Origin: Lachnospiraceae bacterium
GTDB lineage: Bacteria > Bacillota > Clostridia > Lachnospirales > Lachnospiraceae
Assembly (NCBI GenBank): GCA_029068555.1
Contig: JAIECJ010000029.1
Location: forward strand, 1 to 64,000
Length of the DNA stretch: 64,000 bases
Direction: 5' to 3'
Numbering within the stretch: position 1 is the first letter of the stretch; every line of letters starts with the position of its first letter. Both the position numbers and the translations under genes were made by a program. Positions 20,181-30,283 of the stretch are shown in pieces. The notes beneath the pieces were generated by a model. It did not search any database. It was not told where the DNA came from and worked only from the letters and a program-made list of their open reading frames with translations.

Positions 20181-20896
20181 TCATTCCTTTTCCCAAACAG
20201 CATCACGAGCCGCAGAAGCTGTAATATAGAGGCTGCTGCTGCCGCTACATACGTATATGCCGCCGCCTTTAATACCTTTGCACTTTTTCTGCGCTCGTCA
20301 CTTGTCACGATGCCATACTGTTCAATGCAGACAAGTGCCCTTTTGGAAGCATCAAATTCTACCGGAAGCGTCACAATCTGAAAAAGCACCGCTATTGAAA
20401 ACACCCAGATACCAATGTTTACAAGCACTGGATTGCTGCCTAGTATCAATCCCAAAATAATAATGGGAATTCCAAGTCTTGAACCAATATTCGCCGCCGG
20501 GACAAGTGCTGTCCTGATATTTAGCGGCGCATATCCCTCATGATGCTGCATGACATGTCCGCATTCATGGGCAGCCACACCGATCGCTGCTACTGAACTG
20601 GAAGAATATACACTGTCAGACAGCCGCACTACTTTCTTTGACGGGTCATAATGGTCGGTCAGATTTCCCCTGATATGCTCCACACGCACATCATGAATCC
20701 CCTTACTTCTCAGAATCGCTTCAGCAGTCTGTGCCCCAGTCATGCCTGACATACTACGCTCCCTTGCATATTTATGAAATGTAGAATTCACTCTCGCCGA
20801 CGCAATCATGCTGAGAACTGCCCCTATCAGTACCAATATATAGGTTGGGTCGAAATAATATCTAAAATACGGCATAAATCCTCCTTTCCTGTCCAT
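20177..20896 (-). CDS. Zinc metallopeptidase (YugP-like membrane protein)
   Basis: 239 aa; AAHECGHVMQHHEGY zinc motif; VSDSVYSSSSVAAIGVAAHE. Confidence 0.92.
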   Translation of the reverse strand: MDRKGGFMPYFRYYFDPTYILVLIGAVLSMIASARVNSTFHKYARERSMSGMTGAQTAEAILRSKGIHDVRVEHIRGNLTDHYDPSKKVVRLSDSVYSSSSVAAIGVAAHECGHVMQHHEGYAPLNIRTALVPAANIGSRLGIPIIILGLILGSNPVLVNIGIWVFSIAVLFQIVTLPVEFDASKRALVCIEQYGIVTSDERRKSAKVLKAAAYTYVAAAAASILQLLRLVMLFGKRND

Positions 20897-20913
20897 AGAC
20901 AGACAATATGCCA

Positions 20914-21116
20914 GAACGTGTTTAGAAAATGTTTTTTAACAGATGTTCATCGTACTTTGTGGGAAATTTGTGCCAAATGAAGGAGACATAGGGGTCAAAG
21001 GCATAAAGGGCAATGCCTTATGTTGACTGAATTTGGCGCAAATATCACGCAAAGTGGTGAATACGACGCTTTGGCGTCGCTATGCAGGTGGCAGGAATGA
21101 TTTTTCAAACACGCTC
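20914..21116. mobile_element. Family A MITE-like element abutting fmt stop codon
   Basis: GAACGTGTTTAGAAAATG...GGCAGGAATGATTTTTCAAACACGCTC then TAG. Confidence 0.88.
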
Positions 21117-22060
21117 TAGCACCCAAGGCACATTCCCGCCTTCCATTGGTTTCCGAGCAGAAAACTTTTTGTGTCCATACGCTTTTTGCCTGCAAGCTGC
21201 AATTCGTTAATCCTCAAAATTCCGTTCCCGCATACCACATCAAAAGAGTCCTTTGCAACTGATACAATTGTTCCCGGCTTTTCTGTTCCATTGCTGCCCT
21301 CATATTCTAAAACAACATCACTGTCCCAGATTTTCACCGTTTTTCCCTGATAAGAAGTGTACGCGCTTGGCCACGCGTTCAGTCCCCTGACAAGCCTTTC
21401 AATGACAGCCGCATCCTGTGTCCAGTCTATTCTCCCCATAGATTTATCCATCATTTTTACATGGGTCGCAAAACTCTCATCCTGTTTTACCGGAGTTATC
21501 TCACCCCGTTCAAGCATCGGAAGCGTTTCCACAATCAGCTCCGCCCCTGCCTTTGAAAGCTTGTCAAAAAGACTTTCTGCCGTCTCCTTATCCTCTATTA
21601 TAACCTTTTTCTGCGTAAGTATGTCCCCCGTATCAACGCCTGCGTCCATCTGCATGATCGTGATACCTGTTTCCTTCTCACCGTCAATGATACACTGGTT
21701 TATCGGTGCGGCGCCCCTGTATTTTGGCAAGAGAGACGCATGAATATTGATGCACCCAAATTTCGGCATTTCAAGAATCTGCTTTGACAAAATCTGTCCG
21801 AAAGCCGCCACAACATAGACATCCGCCTCATATGTTTTCAATTTGTCTATCGCTTCCGGTGTCTTTATTTTATCAGGCTGAAACACCGGAATATTATATC
21901 TAAGGGCGCATGCCTTTACTGGTGAGAACTGTACCTGGCCGCTTCTTCCCTTTGGCTTGTCAGGCTGTGTCACAGCTGCCGTCACTTCATGGCCTGCCTT
22001 TATCAACGCCTCAAGCGCTCCCACCGAAAAATCAGGTGTTCCCATATAAACTATCTTCAT
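21116..22060 (-). CDS. fmt: Methionyl-tRNA formyltransferase
   Basis: 314 aa; MKIVYMGTPDFSVGALEALI, HASLLPKYRGAAPI. Confidence 0.97.
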   Translation of the reverse strand: MKIVYMGTPDFSVGALEALIKAGHEVTAAVTQPDKPKGRSGQVQFSPVKACALRYNIPVFQPDKIKTPEAIDKLKTYEADVYVVAAFGQILSKQILEMPKFGCINIHASLLPKYRGAAPINQCIIDGEKETGITIMQMDAGVDTGDILTQKKVIIEDKETAESLFDKLSKAGAELIVETLPMLERGEITPVKQDESFATHVKMMDKSMGRIDWTQDAAVIERLVRGLNAWPSAYTSYQGKTVKIWDSDVVLEYEGSNGTEKPGTIVSVAKDSFDVVCGNGILRINELQLAGKKRMDTKSFLLGNQWKAGMCLGC

Positions 22061-22072
22061 TTTCCTGCTCCT

Positions 22073-22552
22073 TTAATCCTCATCCTCAGGCGGCTCAACA
22101 TCCATAAGCTCACCTTCCACTTTCTCGACATAGAGATGTCCGTCAAGATGCTCAAGCTCATGACAAAATGCCCTTGCAAGAAGCTCCTCTCCTTCTATCT
22201 CAAATTCATTCAGTTCCTCATCCTGCGCCACCACTTTCACATAATTCGGTCGTATCACTGATCCTGTTTTTCCTGGCACGCTAAGGCATGCCTCGTTTCC
22301 TTCCTGCTCCCCGCTCATCTCCACGATACGGGGATTGATCAGCAGAATCGGATCTTCCCCTGTCGCATCAATCACGACAATTCTCTTGAGCACGCCTACC
22401 TGCACTGCCGCAAGCCCAACACCATTTGCCTCGTACATCGTCTCAAACATGTCATCTATCAGATCCTGAACCCTCGGTGTTATCTCCTTAACCTCCTTCG
22501 AAACCTTGTTTAAAACGGGATCTCCTATTTCTCTGATTGTTCTGATTGCCAT
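22073..22552 (-). CDS. def: Peptide deformylase
   Basis: 159 aa; GVGLAAVQVG, EACLSVPG, CHELEHLDG. Confidence 0.97.
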   Translation of the reverse strand: MAIRTIREIGDPVLNKVSKEVKEITPRVQDLIDDMFETMYEANGVGLAAVQVGVLKRIVVIDATGEDPILLINPRIVEMSGEQEGNEACLSVPGKTGSVIRPNYVKVVAQDEELNEFEIEGEELLARAFCHELEHLDGHLYVEKVEGELMDVEPPEDED

Positions 22553-22594
22553 AGCTATTTCCTTACCTTTCCTTATCCAATTTATTTTTCAAAA

Positions 22595-24889
22595 TTAATA
22601 ATTCCTCATAGGATCGAAATCAAACTGCACACTTTCCGTATTCCACCGCATAGTATCAATATACGCCTCAAGTGCATCCTTGATCTCCGTAAGCACATGA
22701 TAATCCCTGTGCTTGATATAAAAAATGTATCGAAATACATCATTTATCTTTCCAATTGATGCCTCTGTAGGTCCGATAATCAAAGGTCTCGCATCACCGG
22801 ACATCCTTTTTGCCTGCTCTGCAAGCTCCTGCGCGTGCCCTGCCCCTGTAAGCGCATCGGATGAAAGTATAAGCACCGCCATCATATGTGCTGCTGGCGG
22901 GTACATCATCAAATCACGGTAGGACATCTCCTCCTCATAAAACCCCTCGTAATCCTGGTTTGCCGCATGTATAATCGCATAGTGCTCCGGCTGGTAGGTC
23001 TGTATGACTACCTCACCCGAAAGTGCACTTCTGCCTGCCCTGCCTGCCGCCTGCGTGAGGAGCTGAAACGTGCGCTCCCCTGCTCTATAATCACCTGCAT
23101 GCAGTGACATGTCCGCTGCCAGAATCCCCACCAGTGTCACTTTCGCAAAGTCATGTCCTTTCACAATCATCTGTGTGCCCACAAGGATATCTGCCTCCTC
23201 ATTGGCAAACTGTGACAAAATCTGTTCATAGCTGTCCTTGTTTCTAGTCGTGTCTGCATCCATCCGAAGTACCCTTGCAGCTGGAAACTCCTTATGTAAA
23301 AGCTCCTCGATCTGCTGTGTTCCCGCCCTGAAACCCAGAATATACTTCGAGCTGCACTGTGGACAGTTTGTCACACCCGGCGTCTCATAGCCGCAGTAAT
23401 GGCAGACCAGTTTACTTATCCTTTTATAACGGTCTGTGTGCTCTGACAGCGACACATCACAGTGCGGACATTTCATAACATACCCGCACGCCCTGCATGA
23501 TACAAACCCGGCATATCCCCTGCGGTTAAGAAAAAGCATCGTCTGCTCTCCCTTCTCAAGCCTGTCACCAATGAGCGCGTGCAGCCGCCTGCTAAATATC
23601 GAACGGTTTCCAGATTTCAATTCCTGCCTTAAGTCCTCCACATATACCTGCGGAAGCTGACCGCCAGCAAGCCGTTCTTTCAGTGCAAAGAGTTTTATCT
23701 CACCTTTCTTTGCTTTAAAATACGACTCAAGAGATGGTGTCGCCGACCCTAGTACCAGAATAGCGTCTTTCATACGGCAGAGTTCCCCTGCCGTCTCTCT
23801 TGCATGATACTTTGGCATATTTTCGCTTTTATAGCTGCCCTCATGCTCCTCGTCTATAATCACGAGTCCGAGCCTTTCAAACGGCGTAAACAACGCCGAT
23901 CGTGGACCTATCATAATATCAATTTCCCCTTTTGCTGCGCGCTCACACTGATCCGATCGCTCACCCGCAGAAAGCCGTGAATTCATGACAGATACTCTTT
24001 CACCAAAACGCTGATAAAAACGCACAAGTGTCTGATACGTGAGTGCGATCTCCGGTATCAGTACAATCGCCTGTCTGCCCTCCGCGATTACTCTGTCTAT
24101 CAGTTCCATATACACTTCCGTCTTCCCGCTTCCTGTCACCCCGTGAATCAGATAAGTCTGACGAACACCAGCTTTGAAGTCTGTGAGAATACTGTCTACA
24201 ATCCTTCCCTGATTTTCAGACAGCGGCTTTCCTTTCTTTTTCTGCCATCCCTCCGCAACATTTTCAGGCAGTGTACTCCGGTAAGTTTCCTCTGACTGAA
24301 CTTCTATAAGTTTTGCCTTTTTCAAAGCCTGAATTGTCTGTACTGTGATGTTGAGTTTTCCTGTGACCAGCGTATATGGCAGTGCTGACTGAACCGAAAG
24401 CTCCTGCATCAGCCTTGCCTTCGCCGTCTGGTGCTTCCGCCCAAACTCTTCTGCCATTCTTGCTGCCGTGTTCCCGTCTGCCATACAAATAATTGTCTTC
24501 CTGACAAGCCGCTTTCGCTTCTGTTTCACGGGAAGTACTGTTTTCAACGCGGAAATCATGGTAGAACCGTAATTTTGCTTTATCCACCAGGCAAGCCTGA
24601 TAGAATCGCCCTGTGCGCTGACCCCGTCCTTCACAATAGAGTCAACTTCCTTTAACCGGCTTTCGTCATACTCTGCTTTGTCTGTAATTTCCATCACATA
24701 GCCATTCATCAGTTTGTTTCCCCGGCCAAAGGGGATTGTCACTGCCATTCCAACAGCTATTTTCCCCATTAATCGTTCAGGTATGCGATACTGAAATGGT
24801 CTGTCAACATTCTCATGGGATATATCTACGATAATATTCGCAAATCTGTCTGTCATTTGTCTGTCAATTCTTTCTGTTCTTTCTGTCAT
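22595..24889 (-). CDS. priA: Primosomal protein N' (PriA helicase)
   Basis: 764 aa; GVTGSGKTEVYME, IIDEEHEGSYKSEN, zinc-binding CxxC cluster. Confidence 0.97.
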   Translation of the reverse strand: MTERTERIDRQMTDRFANIIVDISHENVDRPFQYRIPERLMGKIAVGMAVTIPFGRGNKLMNGYVMEITDKAEYDESRLKEVDSIVKDGVSAQGDSIRLAWWIKQNYGSTMISALKTVLPVKQKRKRLVRKTIICMADGNTAARMAEEFGRKHQTAKARLMQELSVQSALPYTLVTGKLNITVQTIQALKKAKLIEVQSEETYRSTLPENVAEGWQKKKGKPLSENQGRIVDSILTDFKAGVRQTYLIHGVTGSGKTEVYMELIDRVIAEGRQAIVLIPEIALTYQTLVRFYQRFGERVSVMNSRLSAGERSDQCERAAKGEIDIMIGPRSALFTPFERLGLVIIDEEHEGSYKSENMPKYHARETAGELCRMKDAILVLGSATPSLESYFKAKKGEIKLFALKERLAGGQLPQVYVEDLRQELKSGNRSIFSRRLHALIGDRLEKGEQTMLFLNRRGYAGFVSCRACGYVMKCPHCDVSLSEHTDRYKRISKLVCHYCGYETPGVTNCPQCSSKYILGFRAGTQQIEELLHKEFPAARVLRMDADTTRNKDSYEQILSQFANEEADILVGTQMIVKGHDFAKVTLVGILAADMSLHAGDYRAGERTFQLLTQAAGRAGRSALSGEVVIQTYQPEHYAIIHAANQDYEGFYEEEMSYRDLMMYPPAAHMMAVLILSSDALTGAGHAQELAEQAKRMSGDARPLIIGPTEASIGKINDVFRYIFYIKHRDYHVLTEIKDALEAYIDTMRWNTESVQFDFDPMRNY

Positions 24890-26370
24890 TTGTCACTTTT
24901 TATCTCATCCAGTATTTCCTGAATGAGTACTCTCTCATCCATCGGATACTTCACACCCTTAATCTCCTGATAGTCCTCATGCCCTTTTCCTGCAAGCACG
25001 ATGATATCTCCCTTCTGCCCATGCGTGATGGCATACCGGATTGCCTCTTTTCGGTCACATATCTCCACATACTTTCCGTCTGTTTTACCGATTCCGGTCC
25101 TGATATCCTCAATAATGTCCTGTGGTTCCTCGTCACGCGGATTGTCAGAGGTAATAATCGTGAGGTCGGCAAGCTTTCCGCTGACCTCGCCCATCTCATA
25201 CCGCCTAAGTCTGGAACGGTTTCCGCCGCACCCGAACAGGCAGACTAGCCGTTTCGGGTGATATTCCCTTAATGTAGTAAGCAGGCTTTCCAGAGCCATA
25301 GCGTTGTGCGCATAGTCAATCATCAGTGTAAAAGCATCCGATACCCTGACCATCTCAATCCTTCCTTTTACAGTCGCTCCCACAAGCGCCGTTTTGATAT
25401 CCTCCTCCTTCACACCAAAGTGCCTGCATATCGCAATCGCTGTAAGCGCATTGTATGCACTGAATTTTCCGGGAATATCGGTCTCTATTTCCATATCCAG
25501 AAGTCCAGATACCCTGAACTTAATCCCAAGAAACCCTGTGCCTGTCACAAGTTCCAGATTACTTCCGCGCAAATCTGCACGCTTGTCAAATCCATACGTC
25601 TCAAGCGCGCAGGTATGATCTGCTGTCACCTGCTTCCAATGCTTGTCATCACAATTTACAATACCGACTCTGCACTGCCGGAAAAGCATCGCCTTGCACG
25701 CGAGATATTCCTCAAAGGAAGCGTGCTCGTTTGGTCCGATATGATCTGGTTCAATATTGGTGAAAATACCATAGTCAAAGAGAAATCCCTGCGTACGGTG
25801 CATCATAAACCCCTGCGAAGACGCTTCCATAACAACTGCATCACACCCCGCATCCTCCATCTCCCTGAAATATTTCTGCAGAATAAAAGATTCGGGTGTC
25901 GTATTGGATGCCGGAATAACCCTGGCTCCTGTATTAATCTCTATTGTCCCCACAAGTCCTACTTTGTACCCCGCTTTTTCCAGTATGTATTTGACAAAAT
26001 ATGCCGTTGTTGTCTTGCCTTTTGTTCCAGTCACCCCAATAATTTTCATGCTGTCAGCCGGATTACCGAAAAAATTGGCAGATATAAATGCCATGGCATA
26101 TCTGGTATCTTCAACCTGAATCACGGTAACCTCTCTATCCTCCGGAAGATCTACTACGTGACTGACTACAAGTGCTGCCGCTCCCTGGCGCACTGCCTCC
26201 GCTGCCGCCGTGTGTCCGTCAAAATTTGCACCCTTTATGCATATAAAAAGACAGTCCTTTGTAATTTTTCTGGAGTCGTTTACCACCTCAGATATCTCCA
26301 CATCCGTACTGCCCTCGATGCACTGGTATTCAAAGCCGCTTAATAACTCTCTGCACTGATACATATTCAT
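24886..26370 (-). CDS. murE: UDP-N-acetylmuramyl-tripeptide synthetase
   Basis: 494 aa; GVTGTKGKTTTAYF, DYAHN, TSDNPRDEEP (DNPR motif). Confidence 0.96.
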   Translation of the reverse strand: MNMYQCRELLSGFEYQCIEGSTDVEISEVVNDSRKITKDCLFICIKGANFDGHTAAAEAVRQGAAALVVSHVVDLPEDREVTVIQVEDTRYAMAFISANFFGNPADSMKIIGVTGTKGKTTTAYFVKYILEKAGYKVGLVGTIEINTGARVIPASNTTPESFILQKYFREMEDAGCDAVVMEASSQGFMMHRTQGFLFDYGIFTNIEPDHIGPNEHASFEEYLACKAMLFRQCRVGIVNCDDKHWKQVTADHTCALETYGFDKRADLRGSNLELVTGTGFLGIKFRVSGLLDMEIETDIPGKFSAYNALTAIAICRHFGVKEEDIKTALVGATVKGRIEMVRVSDAFTLMIDYAHNAMALESLLTTLREYHPKRLVCLFGCGGNRSRLRRYEMGEVSGKLADLTIITSDNPRDEEPQDIIEDIRTGIGKTDGKYVEICDRKEAIRYAITHGQKGDIIVLAGKGHEDYQEIKGVKYPMDERVLIQEILDEIKSDK

Positions 26371-26387
26371 CTCACACCCCTTTGCTA

Positions 26388-26608
26388 GAGCGTGTTTGAA
26401 AAATCATTCCTGCCACCTGCATAACGACGCTAAAGCGTCGTATTCACCACTTTGTGTGATATTTGCGCCAAATTCAGTCAACATAAGGCATTGCCCTTTA
26501 TGCCTTTGCCCCCTATGCCTCCTTCATTTGGCTAATCATCTGTAAGATGATTTAATCTCCCACAAACTGTGACGCACATCTGGCAGAAAGCATTTTTCAA
26601 ACACGCTC
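26388..26608. mobile_element. Family A MITE-like element, intact, just upstream of murE
   Basis: CTAG-AGCGTGTTTGAAAAATCATTCCTGCCA...TGGCAGAAAGCATTTTTCAAACACGCT-CTAG. Confidence 0.92.
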
Positions 26609-26716
26609 TAGGCTGTTCAATCCTAATGCTTTATATAAATTTATGAACTCTATTCTAAAGAATACCATATCCCCCTTTAATTATCAAGAAAAGAAAACGT
26701 TTCGCGTATAAATACA

Positions 26717-26744
26717 ATAAGAGCCAGGATAGACCTGACTCTTA
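26717..26744 (-). terminator. Putative terminator downstream of recJ
   Basis: Minus strand AAGAGTCAGG-tctat-CCTGGCTCTT followed by ATTGTATTT. Confidence 0.55.
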
Positions 26745-26930
26745 CCGTATATTTTCTTATGAGGGGGGAGATAGTGAGTGCTTCAACTATCTGTATATTA
26801 CTATACCCATTAAATGTGTCAAAAATGTGTTTAAATCATAAAAATAGAATAATTTTTCTTAACAAACAATAAATCATGTTAATTTTTAACCTCAAAACTG
26901 TTAAAAACAGCTTGTTATACCCCATAGAAG

Positions 26931-28736
26931 TTATTGATAGTATTTCATTACCATCTGCAATGACACATTGCCCCTATACTCATTTATATCTGGGTAATAT
27001 ACCACTGATAAAATAATATCCTCTGCTCCCGTCTGTGTTCCCATATTGTACAGACTCGCCACTGCCGCTGCACTATATTTTTCCCCTATATACTCATGGA
27101 ACGCTTCAATGTCGCCAAAATATATCATTTCATATCTTCTGCCTTTTTCATCCTCCACTGTATACTTTCCCACACTGCGATTCGCACCGAGTACTCTTCC
27201 GCTCACAAAACGGATATTCTTCTGGGCAAACTGCGGCTTCGGATTTCCGTTTCCAAAAGGCTCCAGCTTAGAAATCTCCGCAACAAATGCAAGGCTTGCA
27301 TACTCCATCGGCATGGGCACATCAATCAATATCTTCTCCTCAAAATCTGCGTCAGTAAGCGTGCAGTTTTCGTTGAGCCTGCGCCGGAAAACATCTACAT
27401 TTTCCTCTGGAAGAGACAAACCTGCCGCCAGCTTATGTCCCCCATACTTGGTAAAAAGCTCCTTGCATTTTGTCATCTCGTCATACATATGAAACGCTTC
27501 TATGGAACGACCCGAACCTTTTACACCTTCCTCCGCCCTTGTGAGTACAAAGACTGGTTTACTATACTTCTCACGGATTCTGCCTGCAATAATACCAGCA
27601 AGACTTTCATGTACTTGGGGAAGATACACGACAAGCACCCTGTCCCTGACAAGCCCGTTGCTCTCAATCTGCCTTATGGCTTCCTCCACGCCTTTTAACG
27701 TGAGTTCTTTTCTGCTGTCATTCATGGACTTCAAATCTCCGGCAAGTACTGCTGCCACATCCACATCTGCCGCCTTAAAGAGCTCCAGCGCATTGACTGC
27801 CGTGTCCAACCTTCCCGTGGCGTTAAGACAAGGACCAAGTACGAATCCTATCGTATAAGGCTTTATGTGCATCGGATCCGTTCCCGTCGCCTGCATCAAC
27901 GCTTTCAATCCAATATTTCTTGTATGCTTCATCAAGTCAATGCCGCTTTTTACGATAATGCGGTTTTCATCTTTCAGCTCCATCACATCCCCAATTGTCG
28001 CAAAAGCTGCAAGTTCCAACAGTTCCAGTCCGATTTCTGACTCCATGACCTCCTGCCAGTTGCTGCCTTCTTTCTGTGCTATCAGTGCAAGCACAAGCTT
28101 GTATGCCACAACCGCGCCGCAAATCTCCGGAAACGGATAACCGCAGTCCTCCTGTTTGGGATCCACAACCGCTCTTGCCTCTGGCACTCTGTACCGCCTC
28201 ACTCCGTCATTTTCGTCATAGGGAACCTCATGGTGATCTGTCACAATTACCGTCATACCAAGGGAATTTGCAAATGCAATCTGTTCATACGCCGCAATAC
28301 CGTTGTCACAGGTAAGTACTGTATCCGTACCTGCATTATATGCCTCCTGTATCAGGTTCTCATTCAATCCGTAACCATCCCGTATTCTGTGCGGAATGGC
28401 TGTATCTACATCCGCACCGCACTCTGAAAGTCCCCTGTATAATATGTATGTAGAACAGATGCCGTCAATATCATAGTCCCCTATAATGCGTATATGTTTT
28501 CCCTGTTTAATCTTTTCCAGAAGAATGTCCACTGCCTTATTCATGTCTTTTAAAAGCTCTGGGGCGTACAGATGCTTCCTTGTGCCATTTAAAAATCTGT
28601 CAATATCCTTATCCTCTACCACATCCCTATTCCTGATAATGCGCGCAAGTACAGGACTAATATGATATTTCCTGGAAATGGCATCAAAATCAGCCTTTTT
28701 TGTCGCTACCATCCATTTACTCATAACAATAACCAA
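26931..28736 (-). CDS. recJ: Single-stranded-DNA-specific exonuclease RecJ
   Basis: 601 aa; IIGDYDIDGICSTYILYRGL, VIVTDHHEV, GGHKLAAGLSL. Confidence 0.95.
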   Translation of the reverse strand: MVIVMSKWMVATKKADFDAISRKYHISPVLARIIRNRDVVEDKDIDRFLNGTRKHLYAPELLKDMNKAVDILLEKIKQGKHIRIIGDYDIDGICSTYILYRGLSECGADVDTAIPHRIRDGYGLNENLIQEAYNAGTDTVLTCDNGIAAYEQIAFANSLGMTVIVTDHHEVPYDENDGVRRYRVPEARAVVDPKQEDCGYPFPEICGAVVAYKLVLALIAQKEGSNWQEVMESEIGLELLELAAFATIGDVMELKDENRIIVKSGIDLMKHTRNIGLKALMQATGTDPMHIKPYTIGFVLGPCLNATGRLDTAVNALELFKAADVDVAAVLAGDLKSMNDSRKELTLKGVEEAIRQIESNGLVRDRVLVVYLPQVHESLAGIIAGRIREKYSKPVFVLTRAEEGVKGSGRSIEAFHMYDEMTKCKELFTKYGGHKLAAGLSLPEENVDVFRRRLNENCTLTDADFEEKILIDVPMPMEYASLAFVAEISKLEPFGNGNPKPQFAQKNIRFVSGRVLGANRSVGKYTVEDEKGRRYEMIYFGDIEAFHEYIGEKYSAAAVASLYNMGTQTGAEDIILSVVYYPDINEYRGNVSLQMVMKYYQ

Positions 28737-28761
28737 ACCTTTCCAGTCTGTTCAACCGTTA

Positions 28762-29475
28762 TTAAAACTTAAATTCAACCACCGCATACGTGTCGCCCGC
28801 CCCGTCATTCAATGCTACCTGATGCTGCTTTTGCGCCTTCCTGACAGATGCCGTCAACCTATCGCCATAGACGGCAGGTTTCCTGTATTCTACCCGCAAT
28901 TCCCTAATTTCCGCGCTCCCTGACAGTGTCTCCATTGCAAGCCTTACATATTCCACATTATTCATATGCCTGTTAGAATCAATCTGATACTTTCTTACCT
29001 GAAATTCTTCCTGAAACGCCGCATTGTCCTCATCTGCAAGCAGCACAATCTTTCGCGGTGCGTAGTCCATATTCAGTTTGTCTGCCAGTTCATACCCTGC
29101 TATCATCTCCTGAGTAGGTTTTACAGGACGAAGTTTTGCCGTGTCAATTAATGTCCATATTGACGACGCTCTGACAATACTGTCCCCCACTGTATCTGAC
29201 ACCATAAAATTACGGTAACCCAAAAAACCCCTGAAATCATATGGCGATGTTGTAATCTTTATTTTCTCATTCAATACTGGACGTCTGTCTATCACAATCT
29301 GCCACGAACTGAGAAGCCATGCGATATTTCTGCTATACAGATAATCAACCGTAATACTGCCATTCTCAGCCTCAAAAATCGCCGCATCCTGAAAACAATC
29401 TAATATGGCAGGTACTGTCATGTGTAGTGACTCATCCAGAACACTGTAACCCACATTTATCTCATATGTATACAT
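28762..29475 (-). CDS. Acyl-ACP thioesterase-like protein
   Basis: 237 aa; FatA/FatB-like two-hotdog pattern (SWQIVIDRRPVLNEKIKITT, DSNRHMNNVEYVRLAMETL). Confidence 0.88.
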   Translation of the reverse strand: MYTYEINVGYSVLDESLHMTVPAILDCFQDAAIFEAENGSITVDYLYSRNIAWLLSSWQIVIDRRPVLNEKIKITTSPYDFRGFLGYRNFMVSDTVGDSIVRASSIWTLIDTAKLRPVKPTQEMIAGYELADKLNMDYAPRKIVLLADEDNAAFQEEFQVRKYQIDSNRHMNNVEYVRLAMETLSGSAEIRELRVEYRKPAVYGDRLTASVRKAQKQHQVALNDGAGDTYAVVEFKF

Positions 29476-29505
29476 CCCATCCCTCTTTCCTGTCTCTATC
29501 CTCTT

Positions 29506-30222
29506 TTACCCCAGTATCCTGCCCAAATTGAGTCTTATCAGCCCAAACAACAGCAGGTGAACCGGATAAATCGCATAAAACAAATATTTCATCTGTCTGC
29601 CGCGCATCCCATTGTAAAAATGAATTGGTATAAAAGCAAGCGGCGCTGTAATTTCATACGCAAATGCACATACTCCCACAAAATTGCGAATCCACTCTTT
29701 CATATCCCTTACGTAGTAAAACATGATGATAAACAGCACACCCTTCCAATGATAATCCACATCTAACACTTCGCCTGCATATGCGAACAGAAAAACAACA
29801 GCCGCCTTAAGTATAATATATTTTTCTTCATATTTGTATCGAAACTTTTCCAGAACCATCATCGCGCACAGTCCAATACATAACGTAAAATAAATATTCT
29901 GCCCACGAAGATAGACAGCCTTCCCAAAAATAGCCATATCAAACGGAATCTCTGAAATTATGGCAAACAACAAACAGTTCCGCAGATACTTTGCAGTACT
30001 CCTCGTATGAAAAAAACCTTCCACAAGCAGAAAACAATATATCGGAAAAGCTATCCTCCCGATTTTTCTCATAATATTATAGACATCATAATCATAATAT
30101 GGCAGCAGCCAGTAAATAGATGCCGCAAAATGGTCAATAACCATAGTCACAACTGCTATCCATTTGAGCACAGCCGCCGAAATTCCGCACTTCTGATGCA
30201 CTGTCACATCCATCTCCTGCAT
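29506..30222 (-). CDS. TraX-like membrane protein
   Basis: KWIAVVTMVIDHFAA...IGRIAFPIYCFLLVEGFFHTRS typical of TraX family; internal ATG preceded by AGGGGAA. Confidence 0.85.
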   Translation of the reverse strand: MQEMDVTVHQKCGISAAVLKWIAVVTMVIDHFAASIYWLLPYYDYDVYNIMRKIGRIAFPIYCFLLVEGFFHTRSTAKYLRNCLLFAIISEIPFDMAIFGKAVYLRGQNIYFTLCIGLCAMMVLEKFRYKYEEKYIILKAAVVFLFAYAGEVLDVDYHWKGVLFIIMFYYVRDMKEWIRNFVGVCAFAYEITAPLAFIPIHFYNGMRGRQMKYLFYAIYPVHLLLFGLIRLNLGRILG

Positions 30223-30283
30223 ATTTGCTTCCCCTGCACAAATGGCAGGGCATACAGCCCTGCCATGCAAATCCAGACAATTA

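Noticed and set aside
25306-26343. 345-aa plus-strand ORF
   Set aside because: Fully antisense to murE, Cys/His/Arg-rich shadow translation with no family resemblance.
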